Shown one piece after another: positions 13,314-24,889 of a stretch of DNA of 64,000 nt (position 1 is the first letter of the stretch; every line of letters begins with the position of its first letter). A program made the position numbers and the translations under genes. The stretch is from assembly GCF_016925635.1 (NCBI RefSeq), contig NZ_CP070490.1, forward strand, positions 1,856,001 through 1,920,000, given 5' to 3'. Source of the DNA: Lysinibacillus fusiformis. GTDB taxonomy: Bacteria > Bacillota > Bacilli > Bacillales_A > Planococcaceae. Below the pieces are notes generated by a model, which searched no databases, was not told where the DNA came from, and saw only the letters and a list, made by a program, of their open reading frames with translations.

Positions 13314-14185
13314 AATCACAAAAAAGTACAATACACGATCAGACAGGTTGTTTATATCTGGTAGGAACACCTATTGGTAATCTAGAGGATATGAGCGTGC
13401 GTGCACTTCGCATTTTAAAAGAAGTGGATATTATCGCTGCAGAAGATACTAGAAACACAAAAAAGCTGTGTAACTATTTCGAGATTGAAACACCACTAAT
13501 AAGCTACCATGAGCATAATTTAGCCGTAGGTGGAGAAAAATTATTAACATTGCTACAAGAAGGAAAAACAATCGCATTAGTAAGTGATGCAGGTTTACCT
13601 TGTATTTCTGATCCAGGCGCGGATATAGTCGAAAAAGCAATTGCTCAAAACTTTTCTGTCGTACCAGTGCCAGGTCCTAATGCAGCGATTTCAGCGTTAA
13701 TTGCATCTGGGTTGTCGCCACAGCCATTTTTCTTTTATGGATTTTTGAACCGCGGGAAAAAGGAACGTCGCCAGCAATTAGAGCAATTAAAAAAACGCCA
13801 AGAAACAATTTTATTATATGAGGCACCACATCGCTTAAAGGATACATTAAAAGATATGGAAGCTATACTCGGGGACCGTCGCATTGTTTTAGCTCGAGAG
13901 CTAACAAAGAAATTTGAAGAATTTTTACGAGGTACATTGGCCGAAGCTGTAGAATGGTCACAAACAGAGGAAATACGAGGAGAGTTTTGTATTGTCCTTG
14001 AAGGCAATAGCTCTGTAGAAGAGGAAGAACATGAAGAAGCCTATTGGCAAAATATGTCTATAGTTGAACATGTTGATTTTATTATCAGTCAATCCAATAT
14101 CACTTCAAAAGAAGCCATTAAGGAAGTAGCTAAGCTAAGAAAAGTGGCAAAACGAGATGTTTATAATGAATATCATAGTGAATAA
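13310..14185 (+). CDS. rsmI: 16S rRNA (cytidine-1402-2'-O)-methyltransferase RsmI
   Basis: A 291-residue member of the tetrapyrrole-methylase-like SAM enzymes. [15 protein letters not shown] and [11 protein letters not shown] near the N-terminus and [16 protein letters not shown] in the middle are diagnostic for RsmI (YraL group). It methylates the ribose of C1402 in the 16S P-site region. The GTG start overlaps the yazA stop, and AAGGAGGGG lies 5-12 bp upstream. It is the last gene of the yabA-trmN6-yazA-rsmI run and is followed by a terminator. Confidence 0.95.
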   Translation: MKSQKSTIHDQTGCLYLVGTPIGNLEDMSVRALRILKEVDIIAAEDTRNTKKLCNYFEIETPLISYHEHNLAVGGEKLLTLLQEGKTIALVSDAGLPCISDPGADIVEKAIAQNFSVVPVPGPNAAISALIASGLSPQPFFFYGFLNRGKKERRQQLEQLKKRQETILLYEAPHRLKDTLKDMEAILGDRRIVLARELTKKFEEFLRGTLAEAVEWSQTEEIRGEFCIVLEGNSSVEEEEHEEAYWQNMSIVEHVDFIISQSNITSKEAIKEVAKLRKVAKRDVYNEYHSE

Positions 14186-14189
14186 TAGT

Positions 14190-14222
14190 AAAGAGTTACC
14201 TTAGTAGGGTAGCTCTTTATTT
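14190..14222 (+). terminator. Terminator after rsmI
   Basis: AAAGAGTTACC (14190-14200) pairs with GGTAGCTCTTT (14208-14218) with one G-U pair, then ATTTTT. Confidence 0.8.
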
Positions 14223-14377
14223 TTAGTTAGTCATCATAACTTAAAAAGTTGAAATGTAATGATTTTGAGACATAATTTTAAATTGATAATAATTGTAAAT
14301 AATAGTAACCTTAAGAGGAAAGGTCTGACATGGACATTATAAGGGTTCTAGATTTTGGGTATATTAAATTGTATATA

Positions 14378-14414
14378 AACAAAAACACCTAAATCACTGT
14401 TTTTGATTTAGGTG
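14378..14414 (-). terminator. Terminator of abrB
   Basis: On the - strand, CACCTAAATCA and its complement form a perfect 11-bp stem (14404-14414 with 14386-14396) followed by a T-rich run (14378-14385 on +). It lies 10 bp beyond the abrB stop. Confidence 0.85.
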
Positions 14415-14423
14415 AGTAATCAC

Positions 14424-14702
14424 TTATTTTTTTAAGTTAGATTGAATTTCTTTAACTAACATTTCAGCGCCTTCTGGACTTAAAATTAATTTGCCTCCAA
14501 CTAGACGGAAGTTATCATCTGAAACTTCACCAGTAACAGCACATGTCATATTAGGCATATATTTTTTTAAGATGATTTTATCGTCATCCACATAGATTTC
14601 TAAAGCGTCCTTTTCAGCAATACCTAGCGTACGGCGTAACTCGATAGGAATTACTACACGACCTAACTCATCGACTTTACGAACAATCCCTGTTGATTTC
14701 AT
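14424..14702 (-). CDS. abrB: Transition-state regulator AbrB
   Basis: A 92-residue DNA-binding protein with the swapped-hairpin AbrB domain at the N-terminus: MKSTGIVRKVDELGRVVIPIE and RRTLGI, with LEIYVDDDKIILKKY. It represses post-exponential genes such as spoVG and others in Bacillus and is itself shut off by Spo0A~P. An AGGAGGAAA site lies close upstream. The only cysteine, in MTCAVTGE, corresponds to the family's C54 region. Its promoter, two Spo0A boxes and its terminator are all visible. SpoVT at 35518 is its paralogue in this window. Confidence 0.97.
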   Translation of the reverse strand: MKSTGIVRKVDELGRVVIPIELRRTLGIAEKDALEIYVDDDKIILKKYMPNMTCAVTGEVSDDNFRLVGGKLILSPEGAEMLVKEIQSNLKK

Positions 14703-14741
14703 AATAGATTTCCTCCTAATTTATAAAAGTTATATTGGTAT

Positions 14742-14758
14742 TTCGTCAAATTTCGACA
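14742..14758 (-). promoter_or_regulatory. Two perfect Spo0A boxes in the abrB leader
   Basis: On the - strand TGTCGAA (14758-14752) and TGACGAA (14748-14742) both match TGNCGAA exactly, with starts 10 bp apart, i.e. one helical turn. They lie about 15-31 bp downstream of the predicted start of transcription, the position at which Spo0A~P blocks abrB in B. subtilis. Confidence 0.85.
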
Positions 14759-14779
14759 TTATTTCTTTGTCTGATAGTT

Positions 14780-14808
14780 ATCATACCAAGTAATGCCATA
14801 AACGTCAA
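14780..14808 (-). promoter_or_regulatory. Sigma-A promoter of abrB
   Basis: On the - strand TTGACG (14808-14803), 17 bp, TATGAT (14785-14780). Start of transcription expected near 14773, just upstream of the Spo0A boxes. Confidence 0.75.
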
Positions 14809-14987
14809 TTAATTAATGCACTAATATTATGGTTTTTAAAAAAAATTTTTGAGAAGAATGCAGGTATTTTAATTTTTTTAAAAGGTTTTTAATAAATATT
14901 TTTGTTTATAGTAAAAAAGGTTCTTATTTAAGTCATTTAATGGATTAGATATATTATTCGACAATTTTCGCGTTTAATAAACTTTCA

Positions 14988-15016
14988 TTGAAACGAATTT
15001 CGTACTTCGTTAGAAT
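14988..15016 (+). promoter_or_regulatory. Sigma-A promoter of metG
   Basis: TTGAAA (14988-14993), 17 bp, TAGAAT (15011-15016). The leader is about 28 nt, so there is no room for a T-box; none is seen in the 349-bp abrB-metG interval, the rest of which (14809-14987) is AT-rich and featureless. Confidence 0.7.
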
Positions 15017-15018
15017 AG

Positions 15019-17028
<2,010 letters not shown>

Positions 17029-17042
17029 TGATCTTAAGAAAG

Positions 17043-17076
17043 GCCTGCTGAATATGAATTATTCAGCAGGCTTTTC
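17043..17076 (+). terminator. Terminator after metG
   Basis: GCCTGCTGAATA (17043-17054), 5-nt loop, TATTCAGCAGGC (17060-17071), then TTTTC. A perfect 12-bp stem. Confidence 0.9.
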
Positions 17077-17281
17077 AAATCCGTTAGGGAAATTGGAATT
17101 AAATTATTTTGAAATAATTTATATCGCGTGAAAGATGTTGATTTATAGGTTTAAAGAACTATTTTAGGTATTGTCGATTAAGTGGAATGTCACAATACCA
17201 AATAGTTTGTAACGAAAATGTAATGCTTACGAAAAATATGAAATAATAAATTTTAATAAAATCTATGTTAGGAGAATGAAA

Positions 17282-18052
17282 ATGTATATAGATACGCACG
17301 TACATTTAAACGCAGACCAGTATGAGGAAGATCTTCAAGAGGTGATTGATAGAGCCCTTGAAGCGAAAGTAGAGAGAATGGTGGTCATTGGTTTCGACCG
17401 TAAAACCATTGAGAGAACAATGCAACTAATAGAGCAATATGACTTTGTTTATGGTGTCATTGGTTGGCATCCAGTGGACGCTATTGATTGTACTCAACAA
17501 GATTTAGAGTGGATTGAGGAATTAGCATCACATCCAAAAATAGTTGGCATTGGTGAAATTGGATTGGACTACTATTGGGATAAGTCACCAAAAGATGTTC
17601 AACAAGCACTTTTTCGCAAGCAAATTCAATTAGCTCAAAAGATCAATTTGCCAATCATTATTCATAATAGGGATGCAACAGGTGATGTTGTACAAATTTT
17701 GCGTGAAGAAAATGCGGCTTCTGTAGGGGGTGTCATGCACTGCTTTAGTGGGAGTGTAGAAACAGCACGTGAATGTATAGCTATGAATTTTATGATTAGT
17801 CTTGGAGGGCCAGTAACATTTAAAAATGCAAGACTACCAAAGGAAGTGGCTACAGAAATACCTCTAGAGCACCTGATGATTGAAACAGACGCTCCTTATT
17901 TAGCTCCACATCCACATCGAGGTAAGCGTAATGAACCCGCTTTCGTGCCTTTAGTTGCTGAGGAAATCGCACGTTTGAAAGGGTTGACAATTGAGGAAAT
18001 TGCACAAGCAACTACAGCCAATGCGAAAAAATTTTTTGGGATTGACAATTAA
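17282..18052 (+). CDS. tatD: TatD family metal-dependent hydrolase (YabD)
   Basis: A 256-residue TIM-barrel hydrolase. Metal ligands visible: DTHVH (H6, H8), GEIGLDYYWD in the first third, PIIIHNRDA, VMHCFSGS, and LMIETDAPYLAPHPHRGKRN, with the catalytic Asp. Family members act as 3'-5' DNases or RNases and in DNA quality control; the substrate here is unproven. ATG 17282 is preferred to 17276 because the TTAGGAG site then has 7 bp spacing. It follows metG and precedes yabE as in Bacillus. Confidence 0.92.
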   Translation: MYIDTHVHLNADQYEEDLQEVIDRALEAKVERMVVIGFDRKTIERTMQLIEQYDFVYGVIGWHPVDAIDCTQQDLEWIEELASHPKIVGIGEIGLDYYWDKSPKDVQQALFRKQIQLAQKINLPIIIHNRDATGDVVQILREENAASVGGVMHCFSGSVETARECIAMNFMISLGGPVTFKNARLPKEVATEIPLEHLMIETDAPYLAPHPHRGKRNEPAFVPLVAEEIARLKGLTIEEIAQATTANAKKFFGIDN

Positions 18053-18129
18053 CTAGCTTAGATGCCTCCAGTACAGGGTTTGTGGTTGGCAAAAAACAAG
18101 AAGTCAATTTTCAGAGAAATACTTTCGGG

Positions 18130-18158
18130 TTGACAGTGCCAAAACTAGTCCGTATAAT
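18130..18158 (+). promoter_or_regulatory. Sigma-A promoter of yabE
   Basis: TTGACA (18130-18135), 17 bp, TATAAT (18153-18158): consensus in both elements. TAAGGAGGCG follows at about 18171-18180. Confidence 0.85.
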
Positions 18159-18187
18159 CCAACCTTGTATTAAGGAGGCGTTTTTTC

Positions 18188-19399
18188 ATGTCAAATAATT
18201 CCATGAAAAACTTGTTCTTAGGATCATTGAGGAGTAAGCAAACAGTGATAAGAATTATTTCACTTGTCCTGTTTGTATCTGTAATCTCTTTCGTGCTTTA
18301 TCAAGGTACGAAAAAAGCCGTTAAGCTTGAAGCAAATGGAGAAACAATCGAAGTATCCACACATGCCAAAACTGTAGAACAATTATTACAAAGTCAAAAT
18401 ATAGATATAGCAGAGCATGACAAAATATCACCCTCTCTGAACACCAAAATTGTGAATGGATTAGCAATTACATGGGAACAGGCAAAAGAAGTAACTATTT
18501 CAGTTGATGGAAATCAGTCAAAAGTTTGGACAACTGAAACACTTGTGAAGGACATTTTGAAGGAAGCAAATATTAAAGTATCTGAGCACGACTCTTTAGC
18601 GCAAGGTCTAGATACTGAACTAGGAGCAGAAAACAAAATCGATATTCAAAAAGCGTTTCAAGTAGCGCTTGTCGATGGCGTAAATAAAAGACAAGTATGG
18701 TCCACTTCGACTACGGTCGCTAACTTTTTAAAACAACAAGGAATTCAGCTAAATGAATTCGATCGTGTCGAAAATAACCTGGAGAACGTTATTACTCCGG
18801 AGAGTAAAATCACAGTAGTTCGCGTAGAAAAGGTTATCGATGTAGTGGAAGACTCTTTAGATTTCGCAGTTGAAAAGAAGCAGGATGCTTCATTGCAAAA
18901 GGGGAAACAAAAAGTAGTAGCAACAGGCGAGAAGGGATCGATTTCTCGTACGTATGAAGTTATCAAAGAAAATGGTAATGTTGTAGCAAAAAATCTACAA
19001 TCTGAGAAAGTTTTAAAAGAGCCGAAGAAACAAGTCGTTGCAGTTGGCACAAAAACAATTGTTGCAAGCGCAGCAACTGTATCACGTGGTTCTGCAGAGC
19101 CTACTAGCGGTAAAGAATTTTATGTAACAGCAACAGCTTATACACCATATTGCAACGGTTGTACTGGTACATCAGCAACTGGTATAAACTTACGTTCAAA
19201 TTCAGGCTTGAAGGTGATAGCAGTTGACCCTTCTGTTATTAAGTTAGGATCAAAGGTTTGGGTTGAAGGCTATGGTACAGCTATTGCTGGGGATACTGGT
19301 GGGTCAATTAAGGGTAATAAGATTGACATACTTGTACAAACAGATGCCCAAGCACGTAACTGGGGACGTAAGAAAGTGCGCATTAAAGTATTAAATTAG
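18188..19399 (+). CDS. yabE: Cell-wall hydrolase-like protein with DUF348, G5 and 3D domains (YabE)
   Basis: A 403-residue secreted or membrane-anchored protein. A transmembrane helix lies at 21-39, then three ubiquitin-like DUF348 repeats (about 44-86, 102-143, 158-200), a G5 domain (about 208-290) and a C-terminal 3D domain (311-402) with AGDTGGSIKGNKIDIL, whose aspartates D369 and D380 are the likely active-site pair. The architecture resembles Rpf/Sps-type resuscitation proteins, implying peptidoglycan cleavage; that activity is inferred. In B. subtilis yabE is a SigX/SigM gene with an antisense RNA; here the visible promoter is a plain sigma-A one. Confidence 0.92.
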   Translation: MSNNSMKNLFLGSLRSKQTVIRIISLVLFVSVISFVLYQGTKKAVKLEANGETIEVSTHAKTVEQLLQSQNIDIAEHDKISPSLNTKIVNGLAITWEQAKEVTISVDGNQSKVWTTETLVKDILKEANIKVSEHDSLAQGLDTELGAENKIDIQKAFQVALVDGVNKRQVWSTSTTVANFLKQQGIQLNEFDRVENNLENVITPESKITVVRVEKVIDVVEDSLDFAVEKKQDASLQKGKQKVVATGEKGSISRTYEVIKENGNVVAKNLQSEKVLKEPKKQVVAVGTKTIVASAATVSRGSAEPTSGKEFYVTATAYTPYCNGCTGTSATGINLRSNSGLKVIAVDPSVIKLGSKVWVEGYGTAIAGDTGGSIKGNKIDILVQTDAQARNWGRKKVRIKVLN

Positions 19400-19439
19400 A
19401 AAAATTGTAAAATTAATCAAAATGTTTTTTCACAAATGG

Positions 19440-19476
19440 AGCTTTCCTGTTTTGACTGGCGGGAAAGCTTCTTTAT
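19440..19476 (+). terminator. Terminator after yabE
   Basis: AGCTTTCC (19440-19447) pairs with GGAAAGCT (19462-19469), followed by TCTTTATT. Confidence 0.75.
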
Positions 19477-19603
19477 TATTTTTAGCAAATGATTTTGTAA
19501 GATAAGCTTATTAAGCTCGTCCGTACCTTGTATTCCTGTACAAATCATATAGAGCAGTTGTAAAATGGTCAGAAGATAAGGTAGATAGAAAAGAGGGGCC
19601 TTT

Positions 19604-21044
<1,441 letters not shown>

Positions 21045-21106
21045 AAATTTTTGTTAACATTTTTTCGGAGATGTAAAAAAATATATATTTTTTTATAAAA
21101 AATAAG

Positions 21107-21176
21107 TTGACAAGATTTATAAGAGGCTGATAAAATATTATATTTTGTTGACATTTTTGGGCCATTAGCTTATACT
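21107..21176 (+). promoter_or_regulatory. Tandem sigma-A promoters of veg
   Basis: P1: TTGACA (21107-21112), 18 bp, TAAAAT (21131-21136). P2: TTGACA (21148-21153), 17 bp, TATACT (21171-21176). Both -35 elements are consensus; veg is known in Bacillus as a very strongly transcribed gene. Confidence 0.8.
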
Positions 21177-21201
21177 TGTAATTAGTGAGGTGTAAGCGAA
21201 A

Positions 21202-21462
21202 ATGCCAAAAACTTTAGCGGACATTAAAAAGTCGTTGGATTGTCATTTGGGTAAACGTTTGCAATTAAAAGCAAACGGTGGTCGCAAGAAAACGGTTGAG
21301 TGTGCAGGGATACTACGTGAGACATATCGCGCCATCTTTGTAGTAGAACTCGATCAAGAAGACAATACGTGCAAGCGCGTATCGTATAGCTACACAGATA
21401 TTTTAACTGAAGCAGTAGAGATTACATTTTTAGACGAAGCAAAGGCTGCTGTCGCAAAATAG
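21202..21462 (+). CDS. veg: Veg protein (biofilm formation stimulator)
   Basis: An 86-residue protein identical in plan to B. subtilis Veg: [13 protein letters not shown] at the start, [15 protein letters not shown] and [16 protein letters not shown]. It is a small SH3-like beta-barrel protein that stimulates biofilm genes through SinR in B. subtilis; the biochemistry is not settled. It has a GTGAGGTG ribosome binding site, two strong promoters and its own terminator. Confidence 0.95.
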   Translation: MPKTLADIKKSLDCHLGKRLQLKANGGRKKTVECAGILRETYRAIFVVELDQEDNTCKRVSYSYTDILTEAVEITFLDEAKAAVAK

Positions 21463-21488
21463 TTTCTAGTACTTATTTCTATATTTAG

Positions 21489-21525
21489 AAACACTCATGT
21501 ATGTTAAAAAATACATGAGTGTTTT
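21489..21525 (+). terminator. Terminator after veg
   Basis: AAACACTCATGTAT (21489-21502) and ATACATGAGTGTTT (21511-21524), a perfect 14-bp stem with an 8-nt loop, then TTGCG. Confidence 0.85.
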
Positions 21526-21545
21526 GCGTTTTCACGGGCATACTA
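21517..21545 (+). promoter_or_regulatory. Probable sigma-G promoter of sspF
   Basis: CATACTA (21539-21545) matches the SigG -10 CATNHTA, and GAGTG (21517-21521) matches four of five positions of GMATR, 17 bp upstream. SASP genes are forespore SigG genes, so this fits. Confidence 0.55.
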
Positions 21546-21575
21546 AATTCGTCAGTTGTTAAAGGAGGAGTTTAT

Positions 21576-21755
21576 ATGCCTAGAAAAGGTATCATGTCAC
21601 CTCGTTTAAAAGAAGAGATCGCAAAAGAGCTTGGATTTTATGATGTTGTGCAAAAGGAAGGCTGGGGCGGCATAAAAGCTCGTGATGCTGGTAATATGGT
21701 CAAACGTGCCATAGAAATGGCTGAACGGGCAAGTAGTGAGCAAGAGCGTAAGTAG
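21576..21755 (+). CDS. sspF: Small acid-soluble spore protein SspF (alpha/beta-type related)
   Basis: A 59-residue DNA-binding spore protein. [44 protein letters not shown] order is seen, in particular the GWGxI and [12 protein letters not shown] blocks shared with B. subtilis SspF (61 residues). Alpha/beta SASPs coat spore DNA and protect it from UV and hydrolysis. ATG 21576 follows AAAGGAGG (21561-21568). Confidence 0.94.
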   Translation: MPRKGIMSPRLKEEIAKELGFYDVVQKEGWGGIKARDAGNMVKRAIEMAERASSEQERK

Positions 21756-21844
21756 ACTGTTTTTGCTAAAATAGTCATCTTATAACGTTTCATTCAGCAG
21801 GGATGAAAATCCTTACTGACACAACAAATACAACTGACGAGAGA

Positions 21845-21883
21845 GAGCCGTTACTCCAAACAGGGTAAACGGTTCTTTTTTTC
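21845..21883 (+). terminator. Terminator after sspF
   Basis: GAGCCGTT (21845-21852) pairs with AACGGTTC (21868-21875, one G-U), then a run of T residues to 21882. Confidence 0.8.
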
Positions 21884-21976
21884 CATTTTCGTATTCTCAA
21901 TATGGTAAAATAAAATGAATAATCTTGCGCGAAAAAAAGAACTGTTTATACGTGTAGCTATAAGGGAGGAAGAAAG

Positions 21977-22843
21977 ATGCTTTATGTAAAGGCGCCTGCA
22001 AAAATCAATTTAACATTAGATGTACTTTATAAAAGACCAGATAATTTTCACGAAGTGGAGATGGTTATGACAACAGTCGATTTAGCTGATCGTATCAGTC
22101 TTGAATCTCGAGAAGATGGTGTTATTCAAATAATTTCAACAGATAATTTTGTACCAAATGACCATCGCAATTTTGCTTATCAGGCAGCGCGTCTCATAAA
22201 AGATACATACGGCATTAGACAAGGTGTATCCATTACGATTGAAAAGGAAATACCCATCGCAGCAGGGCTTGCAGGTGGCAGTAGTGATGCAGCTGCAACA
22301 TTAAAAGGGTTAAATGAACTGTGGGATTTAGGTTTATCAATAGATGAAATAGCGGAGCTTGGCGCTAAAATTGGTTCGGATGTTTCGTTTTGTGTTTATG
22401 GAGGTACAGCACTCGCTACAGGACGAGGCGAAAAAATAAAGGAATTATCAGCCCCACCTAATTGTTGGGTTGTACTAGCTAAGCCTAAAATTGGTGTATC
22501 AACAGCAGAAGTATATGGGGGTCTTAAGGTTGAAGGATTGGAACATCCAAATACACAGCAGATGATACAAGCTATAGAGACAAAAGATTATGAGCTACTA
22601 TGTTCTTCATTAGGAAATGTTTTGGAAACTGTAACATTTAAGTTACATCCAGAAGTTGTGATGTTAAAGGAACAAATGAAGCGCTTTGGGGCAGATGCTA
22701 CGTTAATGAGTGGAAGCGGTCCGACTGTGTTTGGGCTGGTGGATAGTGAAGCTCGTGTAAGTCGCATTTATAATGGTTTACGTGGTTTTTGTGAGGAAGT
22801 TTATGCAGTACGAATTTTAGGTGAGCGAAATACGCTTGCTTAG
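21977..22843 (+). CDS. ispE: 4-diphosphocytidyl-2-C-methyl-D-erythritol kinase
   Basis: A GHMP kinase of 288 residues in the non-mevalonate isoprenoid pathway; it phosphorylates CDP-methylerythritol at the 2-hydroxyl. The signature is complete: [12 protein letters not shown] at the start, the ATP loop [16 protein letters not shown], and the third motif [11 protein letters not shown] near the C-terminus. A GGGAGGAAGAAAG site precedes the ATG. It is followed by purR after 56 bp with no terminator. Confidence 0.96.
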   Translation: MLYVKAPAKINLTLDVLYKRPDNFHEVEMVMTTVDLADRISLESREDGVIQIISTDNFVPNDHRNFAYQAARLIKDTYGIRQGVSITIEKEIPIAAGLAGGSSDAAATLKGLNELWDLGLSIDEIAELGAKIGSDVSFCVYGGTALATGRGEKIKELSAPPNCWVVLAKPKIGVSTAEVYGGLKVEGLEHPNTQQMIQAIETKDYELLCSSLGNVLETVTFKLHPEVVMLKEQMKRFGADATLMSGSGPTVFGLVDSEARVSRIYNGLRGFCEEVYAVRILGERNTLA

Positions 22844-22899
22844 AAACGCAAATTTGTGTTAATTTTACCTATAAATATTCGTGTTTAGGAGAGGGTCGC

Positions 22900-23733
22900 A
22901 TGAAATGGAAACGTAGTGAACGACTAGTTGATATGACGTACTACTTACTAGAACATCCACATCAGCTGATCCCGCTAACTTATTTTTCAGAACTATATCA
23001 ATCTGCTAAGTCATCCATTAGTGAGGATTTAACGATTGTAAAAGAAACTTTCGAAGAAAAAGGAATCGGGTTATTGATAACAGTGCCAGGTGCTGCAGGA
23101 GGAGTAAAGTATATTCCGAAAATGTCCGAGGCAGAAGTACGTTTAGTGATTCAAGATTTAAAGGCAGAGCTAGAACATTCAGATCGATTGTTACCAGGCG
23201 GTTACTTATTTATGACAGACTTGCTTGGAAACCCAGATTTAATTAATCGCGTAGGGAAGGTCTTTGCTTCTGCCTTTGCAGATCAACAAATCGATGTCAT
23301 AATGACAGTAGCAACCAAAGGGATATCCATTGCCCATGCCATTGCAAGGCATTTAAATGTACCAGTGGTTGTTGTGAGAAGAGATAGTAAAGTAACAGAA
23401 GGCTCTACAGTTAGCATTAACTATGTATCGGGTTCTTCCAGAAGAATTCAGACAATGGTATTATCAAAAAGAAGCATGAAGAGTGGACAACGTGTATTAA
23501 TTACAGACGACTTTATGAAGGTCGGCGGTACTATGAATGGCATGAAAAATCTATTAGAAGAGTTTGACTGTCAGCTAGCAGGTATTGCGGTGCTTGTGGA
23601 GGCTGAGCATGCAGACGAAACATTAGTAGATGATTATTATTCACTTGTAAAGCTTCATGAAGTTAATGAAAAAGATCGAACAATTGCATTAAGTGAAGGT
23701 AACTATTTTTCTAAAAGGGGACATGACAAATGA
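22900..23733 (+). CDS. purR: Purine operon repressor PurR
   Basis: A 277-residue regulator: an N-terminal winged-helix domain (about 1-73) joined to a phosphoribosyltransferase-fold effector domain with the PRPP-binding motif [17 protein letters not shown] binding lifts repression of purine genes in Firmicutes. The prs gene, which makes PRPP, lies 2.5 kb downstream. GGAGAGGGTCGC precedes the ATG. It overlaps ridA by 4 bp (ATGA). Confidence 0.96.
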   Translation: MKWKRSERLVDMTYYLLEHPHQLIPLTYFSELYQSAKSSISEDLTIVKETFEEKGIGLLITVPGAAGGVKYIPKMSEAEVRLVIQDLKAELEHSDRLLPGGYLFMTDLLGNPDLINRVGKVFASAFADQQIDVIMTVATKGISIAHAIARHLNVPVVVVRRDSKVTEGSTVSINYVSGSSRRIQTMVLSKRSMKSGQRVLITDDFMKVGGTMNGMKNLLEEFDCQLAGIAVLVEAEHADETLVDDYYSLVKLHEVNEKDRTIALSEGNYFSKRGHDK

Positions 23734-24104
23734 AAGTAGTAGCAACAACAAATGCACCAGCAGCAATCGGACCATATTCACAAGGTATTATTGTTAACGG
23801 GATTTTTTATAGCTCTGGTCAAATTCCATTAACAGCTACAGGTGATTTAGTGGAAGGCGATATAACTGTACAAACAAATCAAGTCTTTGCTAATTTAAAA
23901 GCAGTTTTAGCGGAAGCTGGAACTTCTTTAGATAATGTTGTGAAAACAACGGTCTTTATGAAGGATATGAACGACTTTGTAGCGATGAATGAAGTTTATG
24001 CAAGTCATTTTGGTGATCATAAACCAGCTCGTTCAGCTGTAGAGGTAGCCCGTCTTCCGAAAGATGTAAAAGTTGAAATCGAAGTAATCGCAATCGTAAA
24101 ATAA
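23730..24104 (+). CDS. ridA: 2-iminobutanoate/2-iminopropanoate deaminase RidA (YabJ)
   Basis: A 124-residue YjgF/YER057c/UK114-family trimer protein. [12 protein letters not shown] at 9-20, the G-Q-IP strand YSSGQIPL, and the C-terminal [19 protein letters not shown] with the arginine that binds the carboxylate are all present. RidA hydrolyses reactive enamine/imine products of PLP enzymes such as threonine dehydratase. It is translationally coupled to purR, as in B. subtilis. Confidence 0.96.
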   Translation: MKVVATTNAPAAIGPYSQGIIVNGIFYSSGQIPLTATGDLVEGDITVQTNQVFANLKAVLAEAGTSLDNVVKTTVFMKDMNDFVAMNEVYASHFGDHKPARSAVEVARLPKDVKVEIEVIAIVK

Positions 24105-24119
24105 ATGAAGCTTGCTAAG

Positions 24120-24160
24120 CTCACTAAAGAGAATTTCTATTCTATTTAGTGAGTTTTTTT
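24120..24160 (+). terminator. Terminator after ridA
   Basis: CTCACTAAA (24120-24128) pairs with TTTAGTGAG (24145-24153), with extra AGAAT/ATTCT pairing inside, then seven T residues. Confidence 0.88.
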
Positions 24161-24253
24161 ATGCCGACAAACAATTGTCAAAAATTACGTATATAAGAAA
24201 AAATATTATTCTAATAAGTATTCAAATTTTTTAGAAAATTTGATAGACTATGA

Positions 24254-24280
24254 AAAGGAAAATATTCGGTAATCGAGAAT
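24254..24280 (+). promoter_or_regulatory. Sigma-H promoter of spoVG
   Basis: AAAGGAAAA (24254-24262) matches the SigH -35 RNAGGAWWW and CGAGAAT (24274-24280) matches RNNGAAT apart from the first base, with 11 bp between. spoVG is the classic SigH gene in B. subtilis. Confidence 0.75.
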
Positions 24281-24324
24281 ATGATATTTTCATTTAGGCA
24301 TCCAAGAAGAGAGGTGGTGAGAAA

Positions 24325-24627
24325 ATGGAAGTTACTGATGTGAGATTACGTCGGGTACAGACGGATGGTCGCATGCGTGCGATTGCTTCCATTACACTTG
24401 ACAATGAGTTTGTTGTTCACGATATTCGTGTAATTGATGGAAATACTGGTTTATTTGTAGCTATGCCAAGTAAACGAACACCAGATGGGGAATTTAGAGA
24501 TATTGCCCATCCAATTAATTCTGATACTCGAAATAAAATTCAGGAAATCATTTTAAACGAGTATCATAACTCTAGTGAAGTAGAGGAAACCGGTAAAGAG
24601 GAAGAATTAGAGGGAATCGGTGTGTAA
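24325..24627 (+). CDS. spoVG: Septation/sporulation regulator SpoVG
   Basis: A 100-residue SpoVG-family protein: [38 protein letters not shown] and [13 protein letters not shown] are the conserved blocks. It affects asymmetric septation and spore cortex formation, and binds nucleic acid in related species. The acidic tail (about 85-100) is variable in the family. A GAGAGGTGGTGAG site precedes the ATG. Transcribed alone, SigH promoter to terminator. Confidence 0.97.
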   Translation: MEVTDVRLRRVQTDGRMRAIASITLDNEFVVHDIRVIDGNTGLFVAMPSKRTPDGEFRDIAHPINSDTRNKIQEIILNEYHNSSEVEETGKEEELEGIGV

Positions 24628-24688
24628 TAGAAAGGTAATAACTTACTTTTAAAGGATATGTTACAAACTGATGGTAAAAAAAGATAGG

Positions 24689-24720
24689 AAGAACTCTTCT
24701 AGCTAGAAGGGTTCTTTTTA
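24689..24720 (+). terminator. Terminator after spoVG
   Basis: AAGAACTCTTCT (24689-24700) pairs with AGAAGGGTTCTT (24705-24716, one G-U), then TTTA. Confidence 0.82.
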
Positions 24721-24825
24721 TTTTGATAAAAAGATAATATGAGCAATTTTAGGATATACTTCATGACATTCGAGCATAAGGTGCATTGGATTTAGGAATT
24801 CATGTTTTTGTCAACTCTACATGCC

Positions 24826-24854
24826 TTGAAAATAGATGAATTTTGCTATATAGT
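24826..24854 (+). promoter_or_regulatory. Sigma-A promoter of glmU-prs
   Basis: TTGAAA (24826-24831), 17 bp, TATAGT (24849-24854), upstream of the GGAGG at 24877-24881. Confidence 0.6.
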
Positions 24855-24889
24855 CATAAGAGAAAATGAGCGTATTGGAGGACTTACAG

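Noticed and set aside
14809..14987. T-box riboswitch before metG
   Set aside because: No AGGGTGG-type antiterminator sequence or specifier structure is present, and the predicted leader is only about 28 nt.
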